This document shows, piece after piece, positions 6,933 to 16,571 of a DNA stretch of 64,000 nt. The notes below the pieces were generated by a model that saw nothing but the letters and a program-made list of their open reading frames with translations, was not told where the DNA came from and did not search any database. Made by a program: the position numbers and the translations under genes. Source of the DNA: Candidatus Amoebophilus asiaticus 5a2 (GTDB lineage Bacteria; Bacteroidota; Bacteroidia; Cytophagales; Amoebophilaceae); contig NC_010830.1 of NCBI RefSeq assembly GCF_000020565.1, positions 1,592,001-1,656,000 of the forward strand, written 5' to 3'. Numbering within the stretch: position 1 is the first letter of the stretch; each line of letters opens with the position of its first letter.

Positions 6933-9890
6933 ATGCATAGAACAAGACATATACTTTATTTTATAGGTAGCTTCTTATTAGTTTCCTGTGATCGGGATAT
7001 ACCTATCACAACTTCAGCTCCAAAAGATATTCGTAAAACTACAATTTTACAAACAGAAGAAGCTGGTAGCGATTTGATTGCCTTAAATGAAAATATGCTT
7101 GTGCAAGCTAATGAAAAGGAAGTAGCTAAAGCAAGCACACCTGTCGATCAGCTAAAATATATAAGCCAACTTCCGGAAGAGACAGTGCTGCAAGACAAAC
7201 AAGCACAAGGAACTATAATCCAAGCGATTGCTCAAGGCTGGCAGAACATTAATCAGTATGTCAAAGAAGCCTATATACCCTTTATCTTAGAGCATGTTGA
7301 AAAGGAAGATCCAGAAGCATTGATCGCCTTATTATGGTTGATGGAGAAATACACAAAAAATCCTTTACTTAAATCCTACAAGCTAAAATCAGAGGCTTAT
7401 CAGAGGCTACTTATAAAGCTAGAAGAATCTACAGATCATACAAGTATAGATGGTATGCATGCCTATTATATAGGTGAAATATACAGTAGTAAGGCAATAA
7501 AATACTTATCTCCAGATGCAAACAAGGCCATAGCATATTACCAAAAAGCAGTCAGGATGGGAAATGCTAATGCTGCTCATGCGCTAGGGTACATTCATCA
7601 TAAAGGAATAGAAGTGGAATTAGCACCTAATGCAGCAAAAGCTATAGAATATTATGAGAAAGCAATCGGGATGGGAAATACTAAGGCTGTTCATGCACTG
7701 GGCTTTCTTTATCATAATGGTATGGAAGGTCAAATAGCACCTAATGCAGCTAAAGCTATAGAATATTATGAAAAAGCAATCGGGATGGAAAATGCTGGAG
7801 CTGTTCATGCGCTGGGGTACCTTTATCATAATGGTATGGAAGGTCAAATAGTACCTAATGTAGCAAAAGCTATAGCATATTATGAAAAAGCTATTGACAT
7901 GGGATATGCAGATGCTGCTCATAACCTTGGCTTTCTTTACCATAATGGTATAGGAGATCAATTAGAGCCTAGTGCAGCTAAAGCAATAGAATATTATGAG
8001 AAAGCTATTAGTATGGGAAATACTGATGCTGCTCATAACCTTGGCATTGTTTATGAGAGAGGAATAGAAGGCCAATTAGTGCCTAATGCATCTAAGGCTA
8101 TAGAATATTATGAGAGAGCTATTAATATGGGAGACGTTACGGCTGTTCATAATCTTGGCATCCTTTATGCAAAAGGGATGAATGGTCAGTTAGCACCTAA
8201 TGTAGCAAAAGCCATAGAAGCTTATGAGAAAACTATCAAGCTAGGAAATGCTGAGGCTGCTACCGATTTAGGCATTCTTTATGCAGAAGGGATAAAAGGC
8301 CAATTAGCGCCTAATGCAGCAAAAGCCATAAAATCATATGAGGAAGCTATTAAGCTAGGAGATTTTAGGGCCGCTACTAATCTTGGCTCTCTTTATCATC
8401 ATGGCATGGAGGGACAATTAACGCCTAATCAAGTAAAAGCTATAGCATATTACGAGAAAGCAGTTAGCATGGGAGATGCTGAAGGTGCTTATACCCTTGG
8501 CGTTCTTTATGAGAAAGGAATGAAAGAACATTTAGCGCCTAATGCAGTAAAAGCTATAGAATATTATGAAAAAGCTATTAAACTCGGAAGAACTGATACT
8601 GCTAATAATTTAGCCGTTCTTTATCATAGGGGTATGCCAGGTCAATTAGCATTCAATGCAGTTAAAGCTATAGAATATTATAAGTTAGGTGTTGAGTTAG
8701 GTAATGCTGATGCTGCTACTAATCTTGGCATCCTTTATCATAATGGTATGCCAGGTCAGTTAGTATCCAATTCAACTAAAGCTATAGCATATTATGAAAA
8801 AGCAGTTAGTATGGGAGATGCTAAAGCTGCATATGGTCTTGGCATTCTTTATGATAATGGCATAGAAGATCAATTAACGCCTAATACAACAAAAGCGATA
8901 GCATATTATGAAAAAGCAGTTAGTATGGGATATGGAGGCGCTGCTAATAGCCTTGGAGCTCTTTATGCGAGAGGAATAAAAGGTCAATTAGCGCCTAATA
9001 GAGCAAAAGCTATAGCATATTATGAAAAAGCAGTTAGTATGGGAAATGCTGATGCTGCTCGTAACCTTATCACCCTTTATGCGAAGGGTAAAAGGGGGCA
9101 GTTAACTTCTAATAAACAATTAACTTTTAAAACATATTATGATACTTATCTAGCAAATAATAAGTCTGATTATGTTAAAGAGGGTTTGCTAAAATTTCTA
9201 GTAAGCAATCCATCAATAAAAGTTGATCCCTCTAATATAGCAGAGTCCCAGCAAGGGTTAGAGACTTTTAGGGAAAATACAGAAACACTTACCGGGCTTA
9301 TTCTCCTCAAGCAAGAGGAAAATAATGCCACTTCTCAAGCTATGCAATTTAAGGATTTCTATATTATTCCGGAGCTTTACCCTTGCTATAGTGCACTTAT
9401 AGAATATCTAGATAAAGTTAGAAATATAATACCTTATCTATCAAAATATGGGGTTATGGTTGATTGTATTAAAATTAAAAAGAATGGAAAAAAAAGAAAA
9501 GTTATAGCAGATGGTGATCATCTTCATACATATTTGATAGGTGGTCAATCTTACATATGTTTAGGAGAGAATAATGTGAAAGCAGGTAAAATGTTAATGA
9601 GCCTTTTGGAAGAGGAAAAAGATGTGAATCAAACTGTGGGTTCTATAAGAAAGATGATGATGCAGGGTTCTTCTACAGAATTAGGGCTACGTTTATATAA
9701 GCAAGCATTAAAGAAATTACCCTCAGATTATACAGGGCCAGTGGAAGAATATATTGCTACTAGGACTACAGAGACACTTGGTATGCTAGATAATATGCAA
9801 GCTTTGTGCATACAATTAAAAGATATAGTTATAGCAACAACTTCTCTTAGAAATAAAAGCTCTATGGAGCTTTATCATTTCTTACAGTAG
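6933..9890 (+). CDS. Sel1-repeat lipoprotein
   Basis: The chosen start, ATG at 6933, gives a lipoprotein signal peptide (YFIGSFLLVSC, Cys at about residue 17); the open frame continues upstream but there it crosses an inverted-repeat element. Mature residues of about 190-720 hold 14 Sel1-like repeats of 38 residues with consensus KAIEYYEKAI-MGN-AA-LG-LY. The units are also very similar as 114-bp DNA repeats. A C-terminal region of about 260 residues without repeats matches no family I recognise. Sel1 solenoids mediate protein-protein contact. The gene stands alone between repeat-filled spacers. An effector or surface role is inferred from the family's abundance in amoeba symbionts. Confidence 0.85.
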   Translation: MHRTRHILYFIGSFLLVSCDRDIPITTSAPKDIRKTTILQTEEAGSDLIALNENMLVQANEKEVAKASTPVDQLKYISQLPEETVLQDKQAQGTIIQAIAQGWQNINQYVKEAYIPFILEHVEKEDPEALIALLWLMEKYTKNPLLKSYKLKSEAYQRLLIKLEESTDHTSIDGMHAYYIGEIYSSKAIKYLSPDANKAIAYYQKAVRMGNANAAHALGYIHHKGIEVELAPNAAKAIEYYEKAIGMGNTKAVHALGFLYHNGMEGQIAPNAAKAIEYYEKAIGMENAGAVHALGYLYHNGMEGQIVPNVAKAIAYYEKAIDMGYADAAHNLGFLYHNGIGDQLEPSAAKAIEYYEKAISMGNTDAAHNLGIVYERGIEGQLVPNASKAIEYYERAINMGDVTAVHNLGILYAKGMNGQLAPNVAKAIEAYEKTIKLGNAEAATDLGILYAEGIKGQLAPNAAKAIKSYEEAIKLGDFRAATNLGSLYHHGMEGQLTPNQVKAIAYYEKAVSMGDAEGAYTLGVLYEKGMKEHLAPNAVKAIEYYEKAIKLGRTDTANNLAVLYHRGMPGQLAFNAVKAIEYYKLGVELGNADAATNLGILYHNGMPGQLVSNSTKAIAYYEKAVSMGDAKAAYGLGILYDNGIEDQLTPNTTKAIAYYEKAVSMGYGGAANSLGALYARGIKGQLAPNRAKAIAYYEKAVSMGNADAARNLITLYAKGKRGQLTSNKQLTFKTYYDTYLANNKSDYVKEGLLKFLVSNPSIKVDPSNIAESQQGLETFRENTETLTGLILLKQEENNATSQAMQFKDFYIIPELYPCYSALIEYLDKVRNIIPYLSKYGVMVDCIKIKKNGKKRKVIADGDHLHTYLIGGQSYICLGENNVKAGKMLMSLLEEEKDVNQTVGSIRKMMMQGSSTELGLRLYKQALKKLPSDYTGPVEEYIATRTTETLGMLDNMQALCIQLKDIVIATTSLRNKSSMELYHFLQ

Positions 9891-10006
9891 ATAACAAAAA
9901 AGAAGAGTACTTTTAAGAATAAATCGAAATATGCCTTTTCCTGAAATAGGTTTACACAAAAAGCCTAAACTATGAATAAACAAATAAAAAATACCAGGTA
10001 GTATTA

Positions 10007-10225
10007 AAGCTAATGTATCCGTTCAGGAGTCTACCCAAAATAAAGTCACTATTTTTAGCCAGAAAACGGTATTTGTGTTCCTAGAGTGTTATTAGCTACC
10101 AACTATAAAATCATATATATATACCAACTATAAGGCACCCTTTATCGATTGGTTGTTAAATGAAATACGTATTTTTTAGTAATTCTAAGGTGGTGTAGAC
10201 CCCTGAACGGGTACAAGCTAATGTA
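10007..10225. repeat. MITE with 11-bp direct repeats
   Basis: Terminal inverted repeats (CCGTTCAGGAGTCTACCC at 10019 and GGTGTAGACCCCTGAACGG ending at 10210) are flanked by exact direct repeats AAGCTAATGTA at 10007-10017 and 10215-10225. This is a textbook target duplication around an element of about 197 bp with no coding capacity. A degenerate relative may lie at 40914-41040. Confidence 0.7.
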
Positions 10226-10397
10226 ATAGGGATTAACCAAGACAAGAAGAATTAATCAAAAGTAAAAAACCAGTTTTAGAATAAACTAGGACAGCTATAA
10301 TATGCAAAGCTCAAAACTATTATCTATTCCACCATGCTTAGATATAGCTAAGGTAGAGTTTAATATACTTAATTCCGGCCCTTTATAAATGTCTTCC

Positions 10398-10455
10398 TGC
10401 TTCGACTATGCCTTAACAGGCTTTATATTCACTTTCGTGAGGCGACCCCAAGTTA
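10398..10455. repeat. Half copy of the CACGAAAGTGA repeat
   Basis: It contains TTCACTTTCGTGAGGCGACC, nearly the same as the right half of the element at 6682-6823. The left half is not recognisable here. Confidence 0.4.
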
Positions 10456-10498
10456 AAAAGAATATAACCATATGAATAGATATACTACCTTTTAAATT

Positions 10499-10538
10499 AA
10501 AATAGGAAATAAGTATATACAACTTATTTCCTATTTAT
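10499..10538 (-). terminator. Terminator of the ankyrin lipoprotein gene
   Basis: A near-perfect 15-base stem (AAATAGGAAATAAGT and its complement, 6-base loop) lies 20 bases past the stop of the ankyrin gene that ends at 10558. Confidence 0.7.
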
Positions 10539-10557
10539 TTGTAATCAATACCTTATT

Positions 10558-13023
10558 TTAATTAAATAAGGCCTTCATTTCAGGAGTTGTAGCCAAGTCT
10601 TTAGGCAATTTGTCAGCCTTGTTTTTTATATTCTTAAGATTAGGACTCTTAGCTATTACACTTCTTACTATGTCCACATAATTGTTAGCAACTAGTAAGT
10701 GTAAAGATGTATTTCCTTGATTATCCTGTATATCCATCTGAGTACCTGCTCTTATTAATTCCTCAATAATATTCCTATATTTAGCACCTATAGCATAATG
10801 GAGTGGAGTACTGCCATTTTTATCCTGTACATTTGGCTGGGCACCTGCTTGCAATAAGTTTTCCATAATTTCTATATTTTCTGCATTAGAATTGCCAGCT
10901 ATTTTGTGCAGAGGTGTTTGGCCAAGCTGATTAACTAAATCTAAACTAATTCCTTTCTCTTGAAATTTATCAATCAATAGCTTAGCTATCTCTTTATTTT
11001 TAGGTAGGGCTGCAGCAATGTGGAGAGGAGTATTTCCTATATTATCCCGCACGTCTAGCTCTACATTTCTTGCTATCAATTGTTCAGCTAACTCTCTCTG
11101 ATTATACCGAGCAACCAAATGGATTGCAGTTTCCCCTTGTTTATTTTTTAAATCAGGAGTAAAGCCTTTTGCTAAAAGTTTTTTTACCAACTGGGTACGC
11201 CTACATTGGATAGCCAGTAAAATTGGAGATTCTTGCCCACTTCCATTAATTCGAATGATAGTATCTATATCTAATTTATCCAATAACATATCAGCTATCT
11301 TAGTAACTTCTTCTATATCTCCTGTTACATTCTTGCTTTCTATAGCTAAATTCAGTAGCAATTTCTTACCTTTCTCATAAGTTATATTTGAATCAAGCTT
11401 CTTCTGTTCTAATAATAAGTTCACAATTTCTACATCAAGCTTTCTAATAGCTACTTGAATTGGCGTTTCACCTTGTATACTTGGTGTATTCACATCAGCA
11501 CCTTTGTCTAATAATAAAGTTACTATATCTTCTCGTCCTATATTAATAGCCTCTAGTAGAGCTGTATAACCTAATCTATGGTGAGAATCTGTTTTATTAA
11601 TATCAAGTTCTTGTCCAACTTTACCATCTTTAATATCTTTTAGCACATCGTACAACCTTCTGCATCCAGGTTTGGAAAAGATTTCATTAAGCATCTGCTG
11701 AGTGACTTCTATACTTTTCGAAGTAGTTGTAACTGCCCTCCAATTAATAGTTACTGGGGTAGCTATGTCTTGATTATCTTTCTTACTTTTCATTTTAAAA
11801 GTAATACTAGCCTGTTGCTTAACTTTAGGGTCTATTAGTTGCAATGCAATTTTAATAGTATCTCCTTTTTTAATAGCAGTACCATCGTTAGAAAGATTTA
11901 ACAATTCCACATCTACTTTTTTCTGACTTTTAAAAGCTATGGAAGGGGTTCCGGCACCTATTTGGTCAACATTTTGATAGTTATAATATACTTCAAACGC
12001 TATCTCCTCTACTGGGCTATCCTGTTCAACACATAACAGAACTTCGTCGTCTTCTGTATCTTTCCCTAAGTTTTTAATAGATATCTCCACTATATCTGTA
12101 CCTATTAATGATTTCATTCCTGTTACAATATCCTTGTATTTTTCTTCTGATGCTTCAAAGGCAAATGCTAATGGTTCGTCAGCTTGCCATGTCAAAGTTT
12201 GTTCAGGCCCAACCAGATTACCATCATATACAAGCTGTACTTTAAAGCTAGCTTGTTTACTTCCTTGTGGGTCAATACTCAATGAAGTAATTGTTTTATT
12301 TATATCTTCTTTTTTAACTTGGTAAGTATAAATTATTTTACCATTCACAGTTGCTTGGCTAGCACCTACAATGGTAGCAGTAATACCATCTTCAGGTATT
12401 AAATTTAAACTTATTGCATCTTTATCAGGCATGATTGTACCCAATGAAGCTACCTTAAATTCAATTTTTTTATTTTCCTTCTCATTACCTTTCAAGTTTT
12501 TATTAGTTATCTGTAGGTCTAACTGAATTCCTACTTTAGGCCTCCATACTAAGCTTTTCTCCTCTCCTATTTTATTACCTGTCTTGTCTTTTAATTGTAA
12601 CTTAATGGATGCAGCAACGTTCCTATCTTTAGCATTCTTTAATTTTAAAATAACTTCTTGAGGAGCACTTGGTTTAATTTTGTCTACTTCTAGAATTTTT
12701 TTGAGTGTCAGCCCTTGACTATCTACTGAATAATTATTTAGTGTAAATTCTATCTCACTTTCTAATGAGAGTAAGATTTCATCTGAAGGAACTGTATTTT
12801 GGTTATCGTTATTTACTATAAAAAAGGAGTATGTTTCAATGCCTTCTAAAGAAGCTGAAGCACCTATACCATCTAAAATCAATTGGTAAACAGGTTTTGT
12901 ATCTTCTATATCAGGATTAGGAGTATGTGCAGGATTGCCATTATTGCAGTCTTTACAAGAAACAGCAACGAGCGACATTATTATTCCAATAATATATAAA
13001 CAGTTATTTTTTAAGATTTTCAT
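10558..13023 (-). CDS. Ankyrin-repeat lipoprotein with Trp-ended modules
   Basis: This 821-residue protein starts with a lipoprotein signal (SLVAVSC, Cys at about residue 23). Residues 45-430 hold three tandem beta-rich modules of about 120-150 residues, each closing on a Trp (W160, W279, W428) in a motif like LTWQA or INWRA. Residues 485-815 hold ankyrin repeats (for example GYTALLEAINIGREDIVTLL, GNTPLHIAAAL). It is a paralogue of the gene at 13293, which has one more module. The fold is probably an exported stalk carrying an ankyrin protein-binding head. The modules match no family I can name. Binding to host proteins is inferred. Confidence 0.85.
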   Translation of the reverse strand: MKILKNNCLYIIGIIMSLVAVSCKDCNNGNPAHTPNPDIEDTKPVYQLILDGIGASASLEGIETYSFFIVNNDNQNTVPSDEILLSLESEIEFTLNNYSVDSQGLTLKKILEVDKIKPSAPQEVILKLKNAKDRNVAASIKLQLKDKTGNKIGEEKSLVWRPKVGIQLDLQITNKNLKGNEKENKKIEFKVASLGTIMPDKDAISLNLIPEDGITATIVGASQATVNGKIIYTYQVKKEDINKTITSLSIDPQGSKQASFKVQLVYDGNLVGPEQTLTWQADEPLAFAFEASEEKYKDIVTGMKSLIGTDIVEISIKNLGKDTEDDEVLLCVEQDSPVEEIAFEVYYNYQNVDQIGAGTPSIAFKSQKKVDVELLNLSNDGTAIKKGDTIKIALQLIDPKVKQQASITFKMKSKKDNQDIATPVTINWRAVTTTSKSIEVTQQMLNEIFSKPGCRRLYDVLKDIKDGKVGQELDINKTDSHHRLGYTALLEAINIGREDIVTLLLDKGADVNTPSIQGETPIQVAIRKLDVEIVNLLLEQKKLDSNITYEKGKKLLLNLAIESKNVTGDIEEVTKIADMLLDKLDIDTIIRINGSGQESPILLAIQCRRTQLVKKLLAKGFTPDLKNKQGETAIHLVARYNQRELAEQLIARNVELDVRDNIGNTPLHIAAALPKNKEIAKLLIDKFQEKGISLDLVNQLGQTPLHKIAGNSNAENIEIMENLLQAGAQPNVQDKNGSTPLHYAIGAKYRNIIEELIRAGTQMDIQDNQGNTSLHLLVANNYVDIVRSVIAKSPNLKNIKNKADKLPKDLATTPEMKALFN

Positions 13024-13292
13024 AAACCCTTATTTAGTTAAATATTTAAAATATTTTTCGAATGGTTATCATGTTTATTAGGTAATATAATTTATACCAC
13101 GTTCAAAAGATAACAATATTAAAACAAATTAAGTTACCACTCGACATTAATACACTTATTTTTACCTGAACACCATGGCCATGACAGTAGACTAGTTTAG
13201 CAACAATTAATTCATTAGAGAAAATGCAGCTAATTTGCTATGGTTTTATCATTATTAATTTTAGCAGTCTCAGTAAAGGAATTCATAGGGTT

Positions 13293-16163
13293 TTATAATA
13301 CCTTTTGTACTATATCTGCGTAATTTCTAGTAACCAATATATTTAAAGGTGTATACCCTTGGTTATCCTCGATGTCTAACCTAGCACCTTTGTCTATTAG
13401 AAAGTTAATAGTTTGCGCTATTTGTTTTTTGACATTAGAGGTATTATAATTTTGAGAAACTACCATATGCAAGGGGGTTTTCCCATTTTTATCTTGTAAA
13501 TTTATCAAACTAGGGTTGTATTGTGTCAGTTTTTCAATAACCTTGATGTTATTATTTTGAGCAGCATAATGCAAAGGTGTTTGCTGATCTTTATCTATTA
13601 CGTCTAGCTGAGCACCAGCTTCTAATAATGCTGTAACAATTTCCACATTATCTCCTTGTGCTGCGGCAGCTCTATGCAAAGGCGTAACCTCTTTGTACCC
13701 CAGTATATCTAAGCTAATTCCACTTTCTTTAAATTTGTTGATTAATAGGTTAGCTACCTCCTTGCTGCTAGATAGAGATACGGCCATATGCAGAGGGGTA
13801 TCACCTTTATCATCTTTTATATCTAACTCGATATTTTTTGCTATCAGTTGTTCTGCTAACTCTTTATGGTTATGAGTAACAGCTAGATGAAGCGCATTTC
13901 TACCTTGATTATCTTTTATATTTGGATTAACTCCTTTTTCTAATAACCTCTTTGCTAGTTCAGGTTGGTTATAATGCATAGCCAACAAGAGAGGAGTTTG
14001 TTTTATAATACTATCTTGCTTATTGAGCACATCAGGTGTATTCAAGTGATCTAATAGGAGATCGGTAAGTTCTGTAAATTTTTCCTTATCTACCGTATTA
14101 GCTCGTTCTATGACTAGGTTTAATAATAGTTTTTCTCCACCATTATAAATACTTATCCTTGATTGTATATCTGGTTGCTTTAATAATAGACGTACCATCT
14201 CTATATCAAATCTGCCAAGCGCTAATTCAATAGGTGCTTGCCCACGCTTATTTCTCATATTTACATCAGCACCTTTATCTAATAATAAAGTAACAATGTC
14301 CAATCGACCCATATATATAGCTTCTTGTAAAGCCGTGTAACCATATGGATGTTTTACATCTATTTTATTGATATCGTTTGGGTGTATCCCCTTGCCTTTT
14401 TTAATAATTTTTAAGACTTTATATAAACTTGTACATAAAGTTGCTTTTTTAACCACAGCAAGCATTTCATCTATAACTGGTGTTACAGGAGCTAGAGCTG
14501 CTTGCCAATTGATAGTTATAGGTGTAGTTATATCGCTATTATTATTTGCATTCTTTATTTTGAAGCTAACAGTAGCATGTTGTTTGGATGTAGGATTTAA
14601 CAATTGTAAGGCAACCTTGATATCGTCCTCTCTTTTAACAAAATTGTTATTTGCTATAAGATGATAAAGGTCTATAGTTACAGCTTTATGCTTACCTAGC
14701 GATATATTAGGGGTATCATGTTCAATCTTGTCAACATAATTGTAATATACTTCAAAAGCTACATTACTGGGGTGTTCGTTTTGCTCAACACACAATACAG
14801 CTTCCCCCTCTTTTTTCAATGCTCTACTCAAATTCTTAATTACAATTTGGAGTATATCAGTACCCTTCAATGTTTGGGTACCTGATAAAATACATCTATC
14901 TTTTTCTTCCAATCCTTCTAAGCTAAAACTCAACTCTGCTCCAGCTTGCCAAACTAATTTCTGTGTAACTCCTAGGAGAGCTCCATTATACAAAAGCTGT
15001 GCCTTGAAGCTAGCTTCCTTACTTTCTTGTGGGTCTATACTTAAAGCTGCACTTTGTTTGCCTATATCCTCTTTTTTAATCTTATAAATATAAACTGTTT
15101 TACCAGACACATCTGTTATTAGGTTAGCACCTAAGATGCTAGCCATACTACCTTGTTCTGGCGTCAATTGTAAGATTAACTCACCATTATTAAGAATAGA
15201 TTCCCCTGACTGATTTACTGTAAATTTAATTTGTCTATTGCTGAGTTCAGATCCTTGCAATTCTAACTTATCAAAGCTTAGTATAAATGATATCTCACTT
15301 TTAGGCTTCCAGGTTATTATTTTGTCACTTCCTAACTTATTGCCAAATTTATCTTTTAATGTTAGTACAACAGAGGTAGCATCAGTTTGCCCGTTTGGAT
15401 CTTTTATTTTTAACCTAATATTGGCAAGGTTATATTTAACATTTTGTGCCTGCTCAATTTTTTCTATTCCTAAAACTGTTTTAAGCAAGATTCCTTGCTC
15501 AGTTGCTAAACAGCCATTTAATGTAAATTCTGCTTTGCTTTGTAACGAGAGAATAACTTCATCTGTAGCTAAGGCATATTCAGGATCTTGATTCTCTATT
15601 TTAAAGATATATTCTTCACCACCTTCTAATAAATCAGAAGCACTTATGCTATTGAAGCTTAGCTGATAAGGTGATACGGTTTCTTGCCAGGTAATAGATT
15701 TCTCTACAATGGGTTGCTCTGTACCTTCATAATAGAGGGCTGCTTTTATGTTAACTTGTTTAGATGCTAATTGAGGTTGTATTATAAACTCTAAGTTAAT
15801 AGGCTTATCTGCAGATTGCAACAACTGCTGGACCGTAAAATGTGTTAAATTTTCATCAATAACAGACTTAATTTGTGTAGTGCCTTTCGCATCTATGTAG
15901 TTAAGAAAATTATGAGGCTCTTCAACACTAATTTTTAGTTTAAATTTATTTAAATGTGCTTCTTTGCCATCCTGATTACTAATCTTAACCATAAAATTAA
16001 GCTCATCGCTTCCTTGCAGCAAATCTTTGCTTATTGATAAATCTAAAGTTTTTACTTCTTTAGCATTATTAGTATTACCACAGTGATTACAAGAGATAGT
16101 GATAAGAATAATCAACAAGCTAGCAAGTGCTGTATATAGATGTTGATTTTTAAAAACTTGCAT
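13293..16163 (-). CDS. Ankyrin-repeat lipoprotein, four-module paralogue
   Basis: This 956-residue protein has a lipoprotein signal (ILITISC, Cys at residue 25). Four tandem modules end at W159, W285, W405 and W553; shared phrases such as SIDPQESKEASFKAQLLYNG match the 821-residue paralogue downstream. About ten ankyrin repeats follow from residue 600 to the end (GYTALQEAIYMGRLDIVTLL, KTPLHMVVSQNYN). The last repeat runs to the stop, so there is no separate C-terminal domain. The two genes point the same way with 269 bases between them and appear to come from a tandem duplication. An envelope location and a protein-binding role are inferred. Confidence 0.85.
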   Translation of the reverse strand: MQVFKNQHLYTALASLLIILITISCNHCGNTNNAKEVKTLDLSISKDLLQGSDELNFMVKISNQDGKEAHLNKFKLKISVEEPHNFLNYIDAKGTTQIKSVIDENLTHFTVQQLLQSADKPINLEFIIQPQLASKQVNIKAALYYEGTEQPIVEKSITWQETVSPYQLSFNSISASDLLEGGEEYIFKIENQDPEYALATDEVILSLQSKAEFTLNGCLATEQGILLKTVLGIEKIEQAQNVKYNLANIRLKIKDPNGQTDATSVVLTLKDKFGNKLGSDKIITWKPKSEISFILSFDKLELQGSELSNRQIKFTVNQSGESILNNGELILQLTPEQGSMASILGANLITDVSGKTVYIYKIKKEDIGKQSAALSIDPQESKEASFKAQLLYNGALLGVTQKLVWQAGAELSFSLEGLEEKDRCILSGTQTLKGTDILQIVIKNLSRALKKEGEAVLCVEQNEHPSNVAFEVYYNYVDKIEHDTPNISLGKHKAVTIDLYHLIANNNFVKREDDIKVALQLLNPTSKQHATVSFKIKNANNNSDITTPITINWQAALAPVTPVIDEMLAVVKKATLCTSLYKVLKIIKKGKGIHPNDINKIDVKHPYGYTALQEAIYMGRLDIVTLLLDKGADVNMRNKRGQAPIELALGRFDIEMVRLLLKQPDIQSRISIYNGGEKLLLNLVIERANTVDKEKFTELTDLLLDHLNTPDVLNKQDSIIKQTPLLLAMHYNQPELAKRLLEKGVNPNIKDNQGRNALHLAVTHNHKELAEQLIAKNIELDIKDDKGDTPLHMAVSLSSSKEVANLLINKFKESGISLDILGYKEVTPLHRAAAAQGDNVEIVTALLEAGAQLDVIDKDQQTPLHYAAQNNNIKVIEKLTQYNPSLINLQDKNGKTPLHMVVSQNYNTSNVKKQIAQTINFLIDKGARLDIEDNQGYTPLNILVTRNYADIVQKVL

Positions 16164-16571
16164 AAGCTTTTTGGCTAGTTGGCAAATAGGTTAATTAATA
16201 GATGCTGAAAATAGGCACAAAAACAGTTGAATCAATTAGATTATTTGACTAACAGTAACATATATATATATTCAACACTTGTTTTATGAGCACATATTTT
16301 ATATAATTTAAGGTTTATTTCTTAGTCTTGCTAGGATTAAATAAAGTTTTCTACCATATAGCAAAAACTTCAATATGGTCCTAAAAACAAAGAAGCATTT
16401 AAAATTCTTAATAAAATTGTAAAAGCTCTGTCTCAAAGCAGCATTTAAAAAATGATCTCCATTTTTTGGTGTTTTCCTCAAGAATTTTCTTAAAAAGAAA
16501 AGCCTTTTACTAGCATATAGCTAGTAAAAGGCTTCCTCTTAAGATTTCTACAATAACTTTAAGACAATCAC
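16164..16571. other. Intergenic region
   Basis: This AT-rich spacer should hold the promoter of the ankyrin gene starting at 16163 and, at its left end, the terminator of the gene that stops at 16572. Nothing else was recognised. Confidence 0.5.
16501..16533 (-). terminator. Terminator of the secreted-protein gene
   Basis: A perfect 14-base stem (AGCCTTTTACTAGC and its complement) with a tiny loop is followed on the minus strand by a run of T (complement of AAGAAAA). It lies 38 bases past the stop at 16572. Confidence 0.8.

Larger units (their letters stand above)
9891..10557. other. Intergenic region with repeats
   Basis: No gene was found. The stretch holds the inverted-repeat element at 10007-10225, a half-copy repeat at 10398-10455 and a terminator at 10499-10538. 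Confidence 0.6.

Noticed and set aside
7480-9100. CRISPR-like regular repeats
   Set aside because: The 114-bp units are coding Sel1 repeats without unique spacers.
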